Part shown: piece by piece, positions 1 to 6,181 of the stretch
Position numbering within the stretch: position 1 is the stretch's first letter
How the letters are laid out: every line of letters starts with the position of its first letter
DNA from: JAAYJR01 sp964563975
GTDB lineage: Bacteria; Bacteroidota; Bacteroidia; Bacteroidales; Prolixibacteraceae
Assembly: GCA_964563975.1 (NCBI GenBank)
Contig: CAZLZJ010000062.1
Location: 1-12,360 of the forward strand
DNA length: 12,360 nucleotides
Reading direction: 5' to 3'
The notes under the pieces: generated by a model
Database searches by the model: none
What the model saw: the letters and a program-made list of their open reading frames with translations, nothing else
Told to the model about the DNA's origin: nothing
Position numbers and translations under genes: made by a program

Positions 1-56
1 CAAAAACCGAAATATTTGAATTTGTGGAGCTTATAAAAACACTTATTATTAATTAA
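1..56 (+). CDS. C-terminal end of an unidentified upstream gene (partial)
   Basis: One frame is open from the window edge (first full codon at base 3) and reads KTEIFEFVELIKTLIIN before a TAA at 54-56. The other two + frames are closed by stops at 17-19 and 34-36. The stop overlaps the rhomboid ATG by one base (TAATG), the same junction used between the two glycosyltransferase genes at 9031-9035, so the two genes are probably co-transcribed and translationally coupled. That would also explain why no convincing promoter precedes the rhomboid gene. Seventeen residues are too few to identify the product. The open frame could be chance, although its composition is protein-like. Confidence 0.5.
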   Translation, partial: KTEIFEFVELIKTLIIN

Positions 57-748
57 TGAATATTTTCAACTACTACCCCAGTGACCCGAAAAAGCCTGAC
101 CCTGATATTGAAAAAAAAATATTTTTCCACAGTCTTTTGATACCGTCACTATTCGTAGCAGCTTTCTGGATAATAAAAATCATAGAATATACAACATCTG
201 TAAGTTTTGTAAAATTTGGTATATTCCCGTTAGAGATAAAAGGATTGAAAGGACTTATATTTTCCCCCTTTATACATTCTGATTTTAACCATCTTATATC
301 CAATTCAATACCTTTTTTTATTCTGTTTTTTGCCCTTATCTATTATTACAGGAGGGTATCTTACAGAATTTTTTTTGTATTATATTTTTTATCGGGAATA
401 ACTGTCTGGCTTACGGGGCGGCCATCCTGGCATATTGGAGCAAGCGGTGTAATATATGCTTTGGCAGCCTTTCATTTTATAAGTGGTATTATCAGTAATG
501 ATGTAAGATTATTAACATTATCGGTTGTTGTTGTGTTTCTGTATGGAGGATTAATCTGGGGGATTTTTCCGATTGATCCTCGTATTTCGTGGGAAGGCCA
601 TTTATGGGGTGCTGTTTCGGGAATTGTTATGGCATTTTATTACAGCAAGTACAAAATCAAACGTTACAAATTTGACTGGGAAGAGGAGAAAGAAGAAGAA
701 GAAGGAGATAATGATGATGATGATGAGAAAAAGAATGGCTCCATTTAA
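56..748 (+). CDS. Rhomboid family intramembrane serine protease
   Basis: Predicted inner-membrane protease that cleaves substrates within or next to their transmembrane helices with a Ser-His dyad. The 230 residues carry about six hydrophobic segments, near 24-45, 82-98, 103-121, 127-146, 151-172 and 182-198. The rhomboid signature is complete: His79 and Asn83 in HLISN, the catalytic Ser130 in GASG (128-131), and the catalytic His182 in the last helix (SWEGHLWGAVSG). This is the compact six-helix bacterial form, with no added N-terminal domain. The C-terminus after residue 205 is an unusual, almost purely acidic tail (Glu run, then Asp run, then KKNGSI), which should lie in the cytoplasm. The ATG overlaps the stop of the preceding partial gene, and the gene converges with the radical SAM gene 15 bases away. 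The family is clear; the substrate cannot be told. Confidence 0.93.
   Translation: MNIFNYYPSDPKKPDPDIEKKIFFHSLLIPSLFVAAFWIIKIIEYTTSVSFVKFGIFPLEIKGLKGLIFSPFIHSDFNHLISNSIPFFILFFALIYYYRRVSYRIFFVLYFLSGITVWLTGRPSWHIGASGVIYALAAFHFISGIISNDVRLLTLSVVVVFLYGGLIWGIFPIDPRISWEGHLWGAVSGIVMAFYYSKYKIKRYKFDWEEEKEEEEGDNDDDDEKKNGSI
676..729 (+). repeat. GAA/GAG and GAT triplet-rich tract encoding the acidic tail
   Basis: The end of the rhomboid gene is a low-complexity stretch of GAA/GAG codons followed by five GAT codons, broken only by a few Lys, Gly and Asn codons. It encodes the Glu/Asp tail at residues 208-224. Such triplet runs can slip during replication in frame, so tail length may vary between strains; that is inference. 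Confidence 0.6.
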
Positions 749-763
749 AAAAGCACGATATCC

Positions 764-1801
764 TCAATTAAAGTAACCCTGAATATCAAGATTGGTCAAA
801 CCTGCAGCTTTGGCATAATTAACTGCATCACTATACTCCTTTCCGGTTATTCTGCGGGCTATCTCAGGAAAGCCACTTGCTTTATAATGAGGCCTGTATT
901 GTGACATAATATTAATATAAGAATCTTTGGGAAGATTTTGAGCAATCCAATCAATGATCTCTTTAGTTCCGCTCACATTATTTGGCATAACTAAATGCCT
1001 GATCATAAGCCCCCTATACATCAATCCATTTTCTGCCGGCCTGGCAACTCCTACCTGACGGTGCATTTCCAGCAATGCTCTTTTTGTCACTTCGGGATAA
1101 GCTTCAGCTCCGGATGAATATTTTAATGCCATTTGTCCGTCTGAGTATTTAAAATCAGGCATATAGATATCAATCACACCATCAAGAACTTTTAAAATCT
1201 CAACTCTTTCCCAGCCGCATGTATTATAAACCAATGGAATCCTTAAACCCTTTGATGCTGCTTTGTCAACTGCAAGAAGTATATGCGGGGAGTAATGTGT
1301 GGGAGTAACAAAATTTATATTTGGGCAACCCATTTTTTGAAGGGCCAGCATCATTTCCGCAAGCTTATTAATAGAAGTTTTAACTCCTTCTCCTCCCTGG
1401 CTTATTTCCCAATTTATGCAAAAAACGCATTTTAAGCTACAGTTGGTCATAAATATGGTCCCTGAGCCTGATTTTCCAACCAATGGCCTCTCTTCACCAA
1501 AATGGGGATGAAAAGAGGATATTTCAAGATTTGAATCAGCTCCGCAAAAGCCTTTTTCGCCTTTAAATTTATTAACACCACACATTCTCGGACAAAGTTT
1601 ACAGCTTTCCATATTATCCCAAAGCTCCTTCCCACGACGCTTTAATTCTCCTGATCTGTGATACTTCAGATAGGCCGGCTCAAACTCTCCGGCAGAAAAT
1701 ATTTCATTATCAAGGTGATTTGAATTCAAAAATGACATATATCTTGCAAATGGCGTAAAAATAAATGATTTAATAATATCTCTTCTAATCAATGTATTCA
1801 T
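764..1801 (-). CDS. PflX-like radical SAM protein (COG1313-type)
   Basis: Predicted radical S-adenosylmethionine enzyme resembling pyruvate formate-lyase activating enzyme homologues of the PflX group. The 345-residue protein has the SAM [4Fe-4S] motif CxxxCxxC at Cys121, Cys125 and Cys128 (TNCSLKCVFCINW). Before it lies a second cysteine cluster, Cys67, Cys70, Cys74 and Cys86 (CKLCPRMCG...GFCG), typical of PflX proteins and likely to hold another Fe-S centre. The core (about 110-320) fits the partial TIM barrel of the superfamily. An AGGAG ribosome site four bases upstream of the ATG fixes the start, which leaves about 60 residues before the first cysteine cluster, including an RRDIIK stretch at 6-11. 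No glycyl-radical enzyme lies nearby, so the substrate is unknown. It converges with the rhomboid gene and has its own promoter. Confidence 0.88.
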   Translation of the reverse strand: MNTLIRRDIIKSFIFTPFARYMSFLNSNHLDNEIFSAGEFEPAYLKYHRSGELKRRGKELWDNMESCKLCPRMCGVNKFKGEKGFCGADSNLEISSFHPHFGEERPLVGKSGSGTIFMTNCSLKCVFCINWEISQGGEGVKTSINKLAEMMLALQKMGCPNINFVTPTHYSPHILLAVDKAASKGLRIPLVYNTCGWERVEILKVLDGVIDIYMPDFKYSDGQMALKYSSGAEAYPEVTKRALLEMHRQVGVARPAENGLMYRGLMIRHLVMPNNVSGTKEIIDWIAQNLPKDSYINIMSQYRPHYKASGFPEIARRITGKEYSDAVNYAKAAGLTNLDIQGYFN

Positions 1802-1805
1802 ATTA

Positions 1806-1810
1806 CTCCT
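1806..1810 (-). promoter_or_regulatory. Shine-Dalgarno site of the radical SAM gene
   Basis: On the minus strand AGGAG sits four bases before the ATG at 1801-1799. Strong ribosome sites are rare in Bacteroidota and absent before most genes here. This one supports the upstream ATG over the internal Met22. Confidence 0.65.
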
Positions 1811-1852
1811 GTAATTAAGTCCGTTATCACCATAATTTATTAATATTTATAA

Positions 1853-1884
1853 AAAAGATACATAAAATAAACATTTAAATCAAA
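1853..1884 (-). promoter_or_regulatory. Promoter of the radical SAM gene (TTTG-N20-TATCTTTT)
   Basis: The minus strand shows TTTG (1884-1881), exactly 20 bases, then TATCTTTT (1860-1853). This is close to the Bacteroidota TTTG / TAnnTTTG pattern, with the last G replaced by T. It would give a leader of roughly 45 bases. The -33 box lies inside the 10-bp palindrome TCAAATTTGA (1880-1889), a possible but unproven operator. Confidence 0.5.
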
Positions 1885-1957
1885 TTTGAAATTTTACAAA
1901 AAAGTCAACTCTTTCTTATAAAATTCATTTATTGAATATAGGTTCATAAAAAAATAG

Positions 1958-1978
1958 TACTTTTACAGCCGTAAATAT
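1958..1978 (+). promoter_or_regulatory. Probable -7 region of nusB
   Basis: TACTTTTA (1958-1965) fits TAnnTTTG except for the last base and lies 28 bases before the nusB ATG. The stretch 1961-1978 is nearly repeated before yajC (3005-3022, 15 of 18 bases equal), which strengthens the case for a real promoter-proximal element. No good TTTG box is seen at the usual distance. Confidence 0.42.
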
Positions 1979-1992
1979 GAAGTTCATTTTAT

Positions 1993-2943
1993 ATGATTAA
2001 TCGCAGGATTATCAGGACAAAGGTATTGCAAATATTGTATGCCTTTTACTCTTCCGAAGAAAGTTCGCTTAGTAAAGCAGAAAATGAATTATTTTTCTGC
2101 ATCAATAAAACTTACGAGCTATACCACTTTTTATTTGCTTTAATCATTGAAATTGCTGATTATGCCGAGCAACGAATAGAGATCAGAAAAAATAAACATC
2201 AGCCTACGGCAGATGATCTTAACCCCAATACAAAATTTATCGACAACCGGGTTATTACTCAGTTACGTAATAACAAGCAGTTAAATTCATTTATCCGGCA
2301 AAAGAAATTAAGCTGGGTGAATCATCCTGCCCTGATCAAAGACCTTTATCTTTTTTTAACGGAATCTGATTTTTATATTAAGTATATGGATGACAAAGAC
2401 TGCTCCTATTATGAAGATAAAAAATTTATTGAAAAAGTATTAAATAAAATAATTCTGATAACCGAAGATCTTTATGAAGTCCTGGAAGAGCAAAGTATTT
2501 ACTGGAACGACGATATTGATTATGTAATTTCCATGATAACCAAAACAGTAAAAAGCTTCAGGGAACATTCAAGCCCTGACCAGCCGCTTCTCCCGATCTT
2601 CAGGGATATTGACGACCAAAACTTTGCAAAAGAGTTATTAAGAAAATCTATTATTAACCATACAAAAATTCGCGAACTGATAAAAATACACTCCCACAAC
2701 TGGGATTTAGAAAGAATTGCATTTATGGATATTCTTATAATGCAACTTTCAATAACTGAATTTTTATATTTCCCTTCAATACCAACCAAAGTCTCCCTTA
2801 ATGAGTACATTGAATTATCTAAATTCTATAGCACCGATAGAAGCAGAAATTTCATTAACGGAATATTGGACAAAGCTTTAAAGGATTTGAAAACAAAAGG
2901 CCTTGTGATTAAATCCGGGCGCGGATTGGTAGGAGAAACCTGA
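1993..2943 (+). CDS. nusB: Transcription antitermination factor NusB (long Bacteroidota form)
   Basis: NusB pairs with NusE (ribosomal protein S10) on boxA RNA and keeps RNA polymerase processive, mainly over rRNA operons. The protein begins MINRRIIRTKVLQILYAFY, the typical Bacteroidota NusB start. The conserved helical NusB domain occupies roughly residues 200-305, from RDIDDQNFAKELL through WDLERIAFMDILIMQLSITEF to SLNEYIELSKFYSTDRSRNF and INGILDK. At 316 residues it is more than twice the length of the E. coli protein (139), because of an N-terminal helical extension of about 190 residues that is usual in this phylum. The start is preceded by a promoter-like box and no Shine-Dalgarno site. 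yajC follows 95 bases downstream with its own similar promoter. Confidence 0.93.
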   Translation: MINRRIIRTKVLQILYAFYSSEESSLSKAENELFFCINKTYELYHFLFALIIEIADYAEQRIEIRKNKHQPTADDLNPNTKFIDNRVITQLRNNKQLNSFIRQKKLSWVNHPALIKDLYLFLTESDFYIKYMDDKDCSYYEDKKFIEKVLNKIILITEDLYEVLEEQSIYWNDDIDYVISMITKTVKSFREHSSPDQPLLPIFRDIDDQNFAKELLRKSIINHTKIRELIKIHSHNWDLERIAFMDILIMQLSITEFLYFPSIPTKVSLNEYIELSKFYSTDRSRNFINGILDKALKDLKTKGLVIKSGRGLVGET

Positions 2944-3001
2944 TTTAACCGATTATTTGCCTCTTTTATCATTAAGTGTAATTAAAACAAAAACATTTAC
3001 T

Positions 3002-3022
3002 TATTTTTACAGCAGTATTTAT
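3002..3022 (+). promoter_or_regulatory. Probable -7 region of yajC
   Basis: TATTTTTA (3002-3009) approximates TAnnTTTG, and the adjoining TTTTACAGCAGTATTTAT (3005-3022) nearly copies the sequence before nusB. It lies 30 bases before the yajC ATG, much as the nusB copy lies before its gene. Confidence 0.42.
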
Positions 3023-3038
3023 AATAAATTCTAAGACA

Positions 3039-3356
3039 ATGATGAGCTATTTATTAATGATGAATCCTGAAGGACAGGAAACAAATCCGATGATGAGTTT
3101 TTTGCCATTACTTTTGATCATAGTAATTTTCTATTTTTTCATGATCCGTCCACAGATGAAAAGACAGAAAGAGATAAAAAAGTTCCGCGATGCTCTTGCA
3201 AAGGGTGACAAAGTTGTAACCACAGGAGGAATTTATGGCCGGATTATTGAAGTAAAAGAGACTACGGTTATATTGGAAGTAGCAAAAGATGTACAAATAA
3301 AAGTTGACAAAAACGGCATTATTAAAGACATGACAGATGCTGCACGCCAGCAATAA
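3039..3356 (+). CDS. yajC: Preprotein translocase subunit YajC
   Basis: YajC is a small inner-membrane partner of SecDF in the Sec translocase. The 105-residue protein has a single hydrophobic helix at about 19-36 (FLPLLLIIVIFYFFMIRP), then the hallmark RPQMKRQKEIKKF and GDKVVTTGGIYGRI stretch, ending in a short cytoplasmic beta-rich domain. Length and motif order are normal for the family. ATG 3039 is the first of several nearby Met codons (also residues 2, 7 and 8), so the exact start is uncertain by a few residues. It follows nusB, a common Bacteroidota pairing, but the ybbR and coaE genes often found next are absent; convergent ychF comes instead, 14 bases away. Confidence 0.95.
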   Translation: MMSYLLMMNPEGQETNPMMSFLPLLLIIVIFYFFMIRPQMKRQKEIKKFRDALAKGDKVVTTGGIYGRIIEVKETTVILEVAKDVQIKVDKNGIIKDMTDAARQQ

Positions 3357-3370
3357 TATGAGACAGAATA

Positions 3371-4471
3371 TTATACGTTAAATCTAAAATGCAGAATATC
3401 ACCATCTTGTACAATATATTCTTTACCTTCGACTGCTATCTTGCCTGCATCCCGGCAGGCATGTTCTGAACCCAGCTTAAGATAATCAGCGTATTTAATT
3501 ACCTCTACACGAATAAACCCTCTTTCAAAGTCGGTATGAATTAAGCCTGCAGCTTTTAATGCTTTTGTTCCTTTTACAAATGTCCAAGCCCTGGTTTCAT
3601 CATGACCTATGGTAAAAAATGTTTGTAATCTTAAAAGGCGGTATGCTGAATGGATCAATTTGTTCACGCCGGGTTCATCCAATCCCAGCTCTTCCAAAAA
3701 CATTTTCTTATCTTCAAAAGTTTCAAGCTCAGCTATATCAGCTTCTGTTGCTGCAGCAATAGTTAAAAGTTCACTCCCTTCATCTTTAATTGCATCTTTA
3801 ATATCTTCAACATATTTGTTACCGGTTTTTACAGCAATCTCATCAACATTACAAATATATAGTACAGGCTTATTGGTAAGAAGAAAAAATTCTTTGACAA
3901 GCTTTGTCTCCTCCTTGCTCAACTTTAATGTTCGGGCAGCTTTACCCTGCTCAAGAATCTTTTTATACTGCAATGCCAGCTCAAATAATTTTTTTGTCTT
4001 AAGGTCACCACCATGTTTCGCCTGCTTACCAAGTTTTTCAAGCCTGTTTTCAATAGTCTCCAGGTCTTTTAGTTGCAACTCGGCATCAATTATCTCTTTA
4101 TCTCTGACAGGATTAACAGATCCGTCAATATGTATAACATTGTTATTGTCGAAGCAACGAATAACATGTATTATTGCATCTGTTTCTCTGATATTTGACA
4201 AAAACTGGTTACCCAATCCTTCTCCTCTGCTGGCTCCCTTAACCAACCCGGCAATATCCACTATCTCTATGGTAGTTGGTATCACCTTTTCAGGCTTTTC
4301 AATTTCAGCCAGCTTTATAAGCCGTTCATCCGGAACAGTTATTACCCCGATATTGGACTCAATAGTGCAAAAAGGAAAATTTGCAGCCTGAGCTTTAGCA
4401 TTTGACAAACAATTAAAAAGTGTAGACTTGCCAACATTTGGTAATCCTACAATACCACATTTCAAAGCCAT
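3371..4471 (-). CDS. ychF: Redox-regulated ATPase YchF (Obg-family GTPase fold)
   Basis: YchF/OLA1 is a ribosome-associated P-loop protein of the Obg family that prefers ATP over GTP. The start is set at ATG 4471, giving 366 residues and the canonical MALKCGIVGLPNVGKST N-terminus. The frame stays open upstream to ATG 4537, but the 22 extra residues lie across the promoter box and match nothing in the family. Motifs: P-loop GLPNVGKS (9-16), DIAGLVKGAS with G3 at 72-75, and NVDE (208-211) in place of NKxD, which is the known basis of ATP preference. A coiled-coil insert spans roughly 125-195 and the C-terminal TGS domain starts near 282 and ends EYIVQDGDILHFRFNV. Transcribed divergently from the sigma factor operon and convergent with yajC. 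Confidence 0.96.
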   Translation of the reverse strand: MALKCGIVGLPNVGKSTLFNCLSNAKAQAANFPFCTIESNIGVITVPDERLIKLAEIEKPEKVIPTTIEIVDIAGLVKGASRGEGLGNQFLSNIRETDAIIHVIRCFDNNNVIHIDGSVNPVRDKEIIDAELQLKDLETIENRLEKLGKQAKHGGDLKTKKLFELALQYKKILEQGKAARTLKLSKEETKLVKEFFLLTNKPVLYICNVDEIAVKTGNKYVEDIKDAIKDEGSELLTIAAATEADIAELETFEDKKMFLEELGLDEPGVNKLIHSAYRLLRLQTFFTIGHDETRAWTFVKGTKALKAAGLIHTDFERGFIRVEVIKYADYLKLGSEHACRDAGKIAVEGKEYIVQDGDILHFRFNV

Positions 4472-4492
4472 TTTAAAAATATTTTTCAAATA

Positions 4493-4500
4493 CAAAGTTA
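4493..4500 (-). promoter_or_regulatory. -7 box of the ychF promoter (TAACTTTG)
   Basis: The minus strand reads TAACTTTG, a full match to the Bacteroidota TAnnTTTG element, 21 bases before ATG 4471. No TTTG box is seen about 20 bases further up. The implied transcript start lies downstream of ATG 4537, which excludes that start. Confidence 0.6.
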
Positions 4501-4594
4501 ACCCTTTCCTTAAAAAATAGTTATGCAATTTGTACATTTGCTGAAAAGTAATGGAAAAGCCGGGTTCTGCAAAAAGATATTCTGTACCCGGGCA

Positions 4595-4606
4595 GGCCTG
4601 CAGGCC
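4595..4606. repeat. 12-bp perfect palindrome in a GC-rich island
   Basis: GGCCTGCAGGCC is its own reverse complement. It lies in an abruptly GC-rich patch (about 4587-4608) within an otherwise AT-rich gap between ychF and the sigma factor gene, 27 bases before the sigma GTG. It could be a regulator-binding site or a remnant of a dispersed repeat. No function can be assigned from this window. Confidence 0.4.
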
Positions 4607-4632
4607 GGTATAAATATAAATTAGTTTACTTT

Positions 4633-5175
4633 GTGAAATTTGATGAAAATAACCTGGCCGACAGCCTGAAAGAGGATAAAGAATATGCCTTTAAACAACT
4701 GGTGATACTTTATCAGGAACGGCTCTATTATCATATTCGTAAAATAGTTATAAGCCATGATGATGCAGACGATGTGCTGCAAAACACTTTTCTGAAAGTA
4801 TGGAATAATATTGACAATTTCAGACAGGAATCTTCTCTGTACACATGGCTATACAGGATTGCCACAAATGAAGCAATTACATTTTTAAATTCCAAAAGGA
4901 AAAAAAGTTATATTCCTCTGCAAGATGCAGCTGACTCTTTAATGAGCAATTTAAAAACTGATCCATATTTTGACGGTGATGAAATACAGATGAAACTACA
5001 ACAAGCAATATTGATGCTGCCTGACAAACAAAGAATTGTATTTAACATGAAATATTTTGATGAAATAAAATATGAAGATATGGCAAAAATATTAAACACC
5101 TCTGTTGGAGCGCTAAAAGCATCATTTCATCATGCAGTGAAAAAAATTGAAAATTATTTACTTAATACAGACTGA
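4633..5175 (+). CDS. ECF-type RNA polymerase sigma factor
   Basis: Predicted extracytoplasmic-function sigma-70 factor (180 residues) with only regions 2 and 4. Sigma region 2 spans about 18-90 and includes DDADDVLQNTFLKVWNNI (region 2.2, core polymerase binding) and SSLYTWLYRIATNEAITFL (regions 2.3-2.4, -10 recognition). Region 4 spans about 122-176, with LPDKQRIVFNMKYF and the helix-turn-helix EDMAKILNTSVGALKASFHH. The start is a GTG; no in-frame ATG precedes Met104, and translation must begin upstream of region 2. A TTACTTTG sequence ends on the first base of the GTG. Two downstream genes, a single-pass membrane protein and a secreted helical protein, form a likely sigma, antagonist and sensor operon. 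The regulon cannot be deduced. Confidence 0.93.
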   Translation: MKFDENNLADSLKEDKEYAFKQLVILYQERLYYHIRKIVISHDDADDVLQNTFLKVWNNIDNFRQESSLYTWLYRIATNEAITFLNSKRKKSYIPLQDAADSLMSNLKTDPYFDGDEIQMKLQQAILMLPDKQRIVFNMKYFDEIKYEDMAKILNTSVGALKASFHHAVKKIENYLLNTD

Positions 5176-5232
5176 TTCATCAATAATTAAACTTTTTTAT
5201 ATTATGTGAGTCAAATAATTAAATTACTATAA

Positions 5233-5709
5233 GTGAATGACCTTAATAAAATAGCGCCAAAATTATCAAAAATTGAAAAGGATAACCCATTGAGGGCCCC
5301 GGAGAATTATTTTCAGGATTTCCCCGAAAGGCTACAGGTCATTATTAGCTCAAACAGCACTCAACTTAAGATACCTGAACAAAGAAATAAATTTGTCAGA
5401 ATAATCACTCCTGCACTCAAAATTGCAGCAAGTATTGCCATAATTGCCCTACTGTTATATCAGCCGTTGAAAAAGAAATTTTCCGGTTATATGGCTAAAA
5501 GCATTTCTCAAACTATAAGCACTCCGGTTTCTGAAGAAGAAAGATTATTGTTAATGATTAAAGGAATCGATGAAAACTCCTTTTTAACTTTATTAGACGA
5601 GTCAGACTTAAAAGAAATTTCAAACTCAGATATTAACGATGAAGATTTGATAAGTTATCTCTGCTCTAATATTAGTGATTATGAGATTTTTTTACAAAAC
5701 ATTTATTAG
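5233..5709 (+). CDS. Single-pass membrane protein, putative anti-sigma factor
   Basis: The 158-residue protein has a cytoplasmic N-terminal part (1-57), one transmembrane helix at about 58-77 (ITPALKIAASIAIIALLLY) and a C-terminal part that should be periplasmic. PENYFQDFPERLQVII at 23-38 resembles the P-x-x-YF-x-x-x-P-x-R segment common in Bacteroidota proteins encoded after ECF sigma genes. The acidic C-terminus (DINDEDLISYL) also recurs in such proteins. There is no HxxxCxxC zinc anti-sigma motif, so inhibition of the sigma factor is inferred from gene order and topology. The start is GTG: a TAA directly precedes it in frame and the next Met is residue 87. It lies 57 bases after the sigma gene and 10 before the next gene. 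Confidence 0.72.
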   Translation: MNDLNKIAPKLSKIEKDNPLRAPENYFQDFPERLQVIISSNSTQLKIPEQRNKFVRIITPALKIAASIAIIALLLYQPLKKKFSGYMAKSISQTISTPVSEEERLLLMIKGIDENSFLTLLDESDLKEISNSDINDEDLISYLCSNISDYEIFLQNIY

Positions 5710-5719
5710 AAAAAAATAG

Positions 5720-6178
5720 ATGAAACAAGTAATTATAACAAGCTTTATTTTACTGATTACAGTCATTGGCTTACAAGGCCAAAAACCAAATCATTCAGAA
5801 AAACTGGAAAAGTACAGGTCTGAAAAAGTTGCTTTCCTGACATCAAAATTAGATTTGAATTCATCAGAAGCAGAAAAATTCTGGCCAATTTACAACCAGT
5901 TGGAACAGGAGAGGTGGGAGATACAAAAGTCCCGTAAGGCTATTGAGGAGAAGATACGTGATGCCGAAGTATCATTATCAGAAGCAGAAATAGTAAAACT
6001 TACCCGAAATTTTGCAGGAAGTATGCAAAAGGAGGCCGGTATAATGGTAAAATATAATGAGAAATTTTTAAAACTGCTTCCTCCTCAAAAAGTATTAAAA
6101 CTTTACCAGGCTGAAAACGAATTCAGAGTCTATATGATCAAAAAATTCAGAGATCGCCATAAAAATGGCGAACGCTGA
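5720..6178 (+). CDS. Secreted helical protein, Spy/CpxP-like 'sensor of ECF-type sigma factor'
   Basis: The 152-residue protein starts with a Sec signal peptide (MKQVIITSFILLITVIGLQG, cleavage likely before Gln21), so the mature part acts in the periplasm. The mature chain is charged and almost wholly helical. LTSKLDLNSSEAEKFWPIYNQ (40-60) and LPPQKVLKLYQAENEFR (120-136) correspond in place and pattern to the two LTxxQ-type segments of Spy/CpxP chaperones. Bacteroidota proteins of this type are often annotated as sensors of ECF sigma factors. As the last gene of the sigma operon it probably reports envelope protein or metal stress to the membrane protein before it, or is an effector of the response. 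A hairpin covers its last codons. Confidence 0.75.
   Translation: MKQVIITSFILLITVIGLQGQKPNHSEKLEKYRSEKVAFLTSKLDLNSSEAEKFWPIYNQLEQERWEIQKSRKAIEEKIRDAEVSLSEAEIVKLTRNFAGSMQKEAGIMVKYNEKFLKLLPPQKVLKLYQAENEFRVYMIKKFRDRHKNGER
6154..6171. terminator. Perfect hairpin between convergent genes, probable two-way terminator
   Basis: TCGCCAT, a four-base AAAA loop, then ATGGCGA form a perfect 7-bp stem. It sits within the last codons of the secreted protein gene, just ahead of its TGA. A T-run (6179-6183) follows seven bases later on the + strand. On the minus strand the hairpin lies just past the DUF4870 stop and is followed by TCTCTGAATTTTTT. It could end both transcripts, although the T-tracts are not directly adjacent to the stem. 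Confidence 0.55.
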
Positions 6179-6181
6179 TTT

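Noticed and set aside
1802..1992. Small RNA or extra gene in the largest gap (191 bases)
   Set aside because: Beyond the two divergent promoters and the short palindrome, I see no stable stem with T-run and no plausible frame.
3353..3374. 7-bp AT-only inverted repeat (ATAATAT...ATATTAT) across the yajC and ychF stops
   Set aside because: Stem too weak to be called a terminator and easily found by chance in AT-rich DNA.
3609..4391. 260-codon open frame on the + strand
   Set aside because: It is wholly antisense to ychF, is very rich in Ser, Ile and Leu, and shows no domain; it is a shadow of the real gene.
4472..4537. 22-residue N-terminal extension of YchF from ATG 4537
   Set aside because: It would span the TAACTTTG promoter box, and the canonical MALKCGIVGLPNVGKST start begins at 4471.
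4551..4613. 20-residue peptide frame upstream of the sigma gene
   Set aside because: No ribosome site or promoter in place, and it runs through the GC-rich palindrome; most likely chance.
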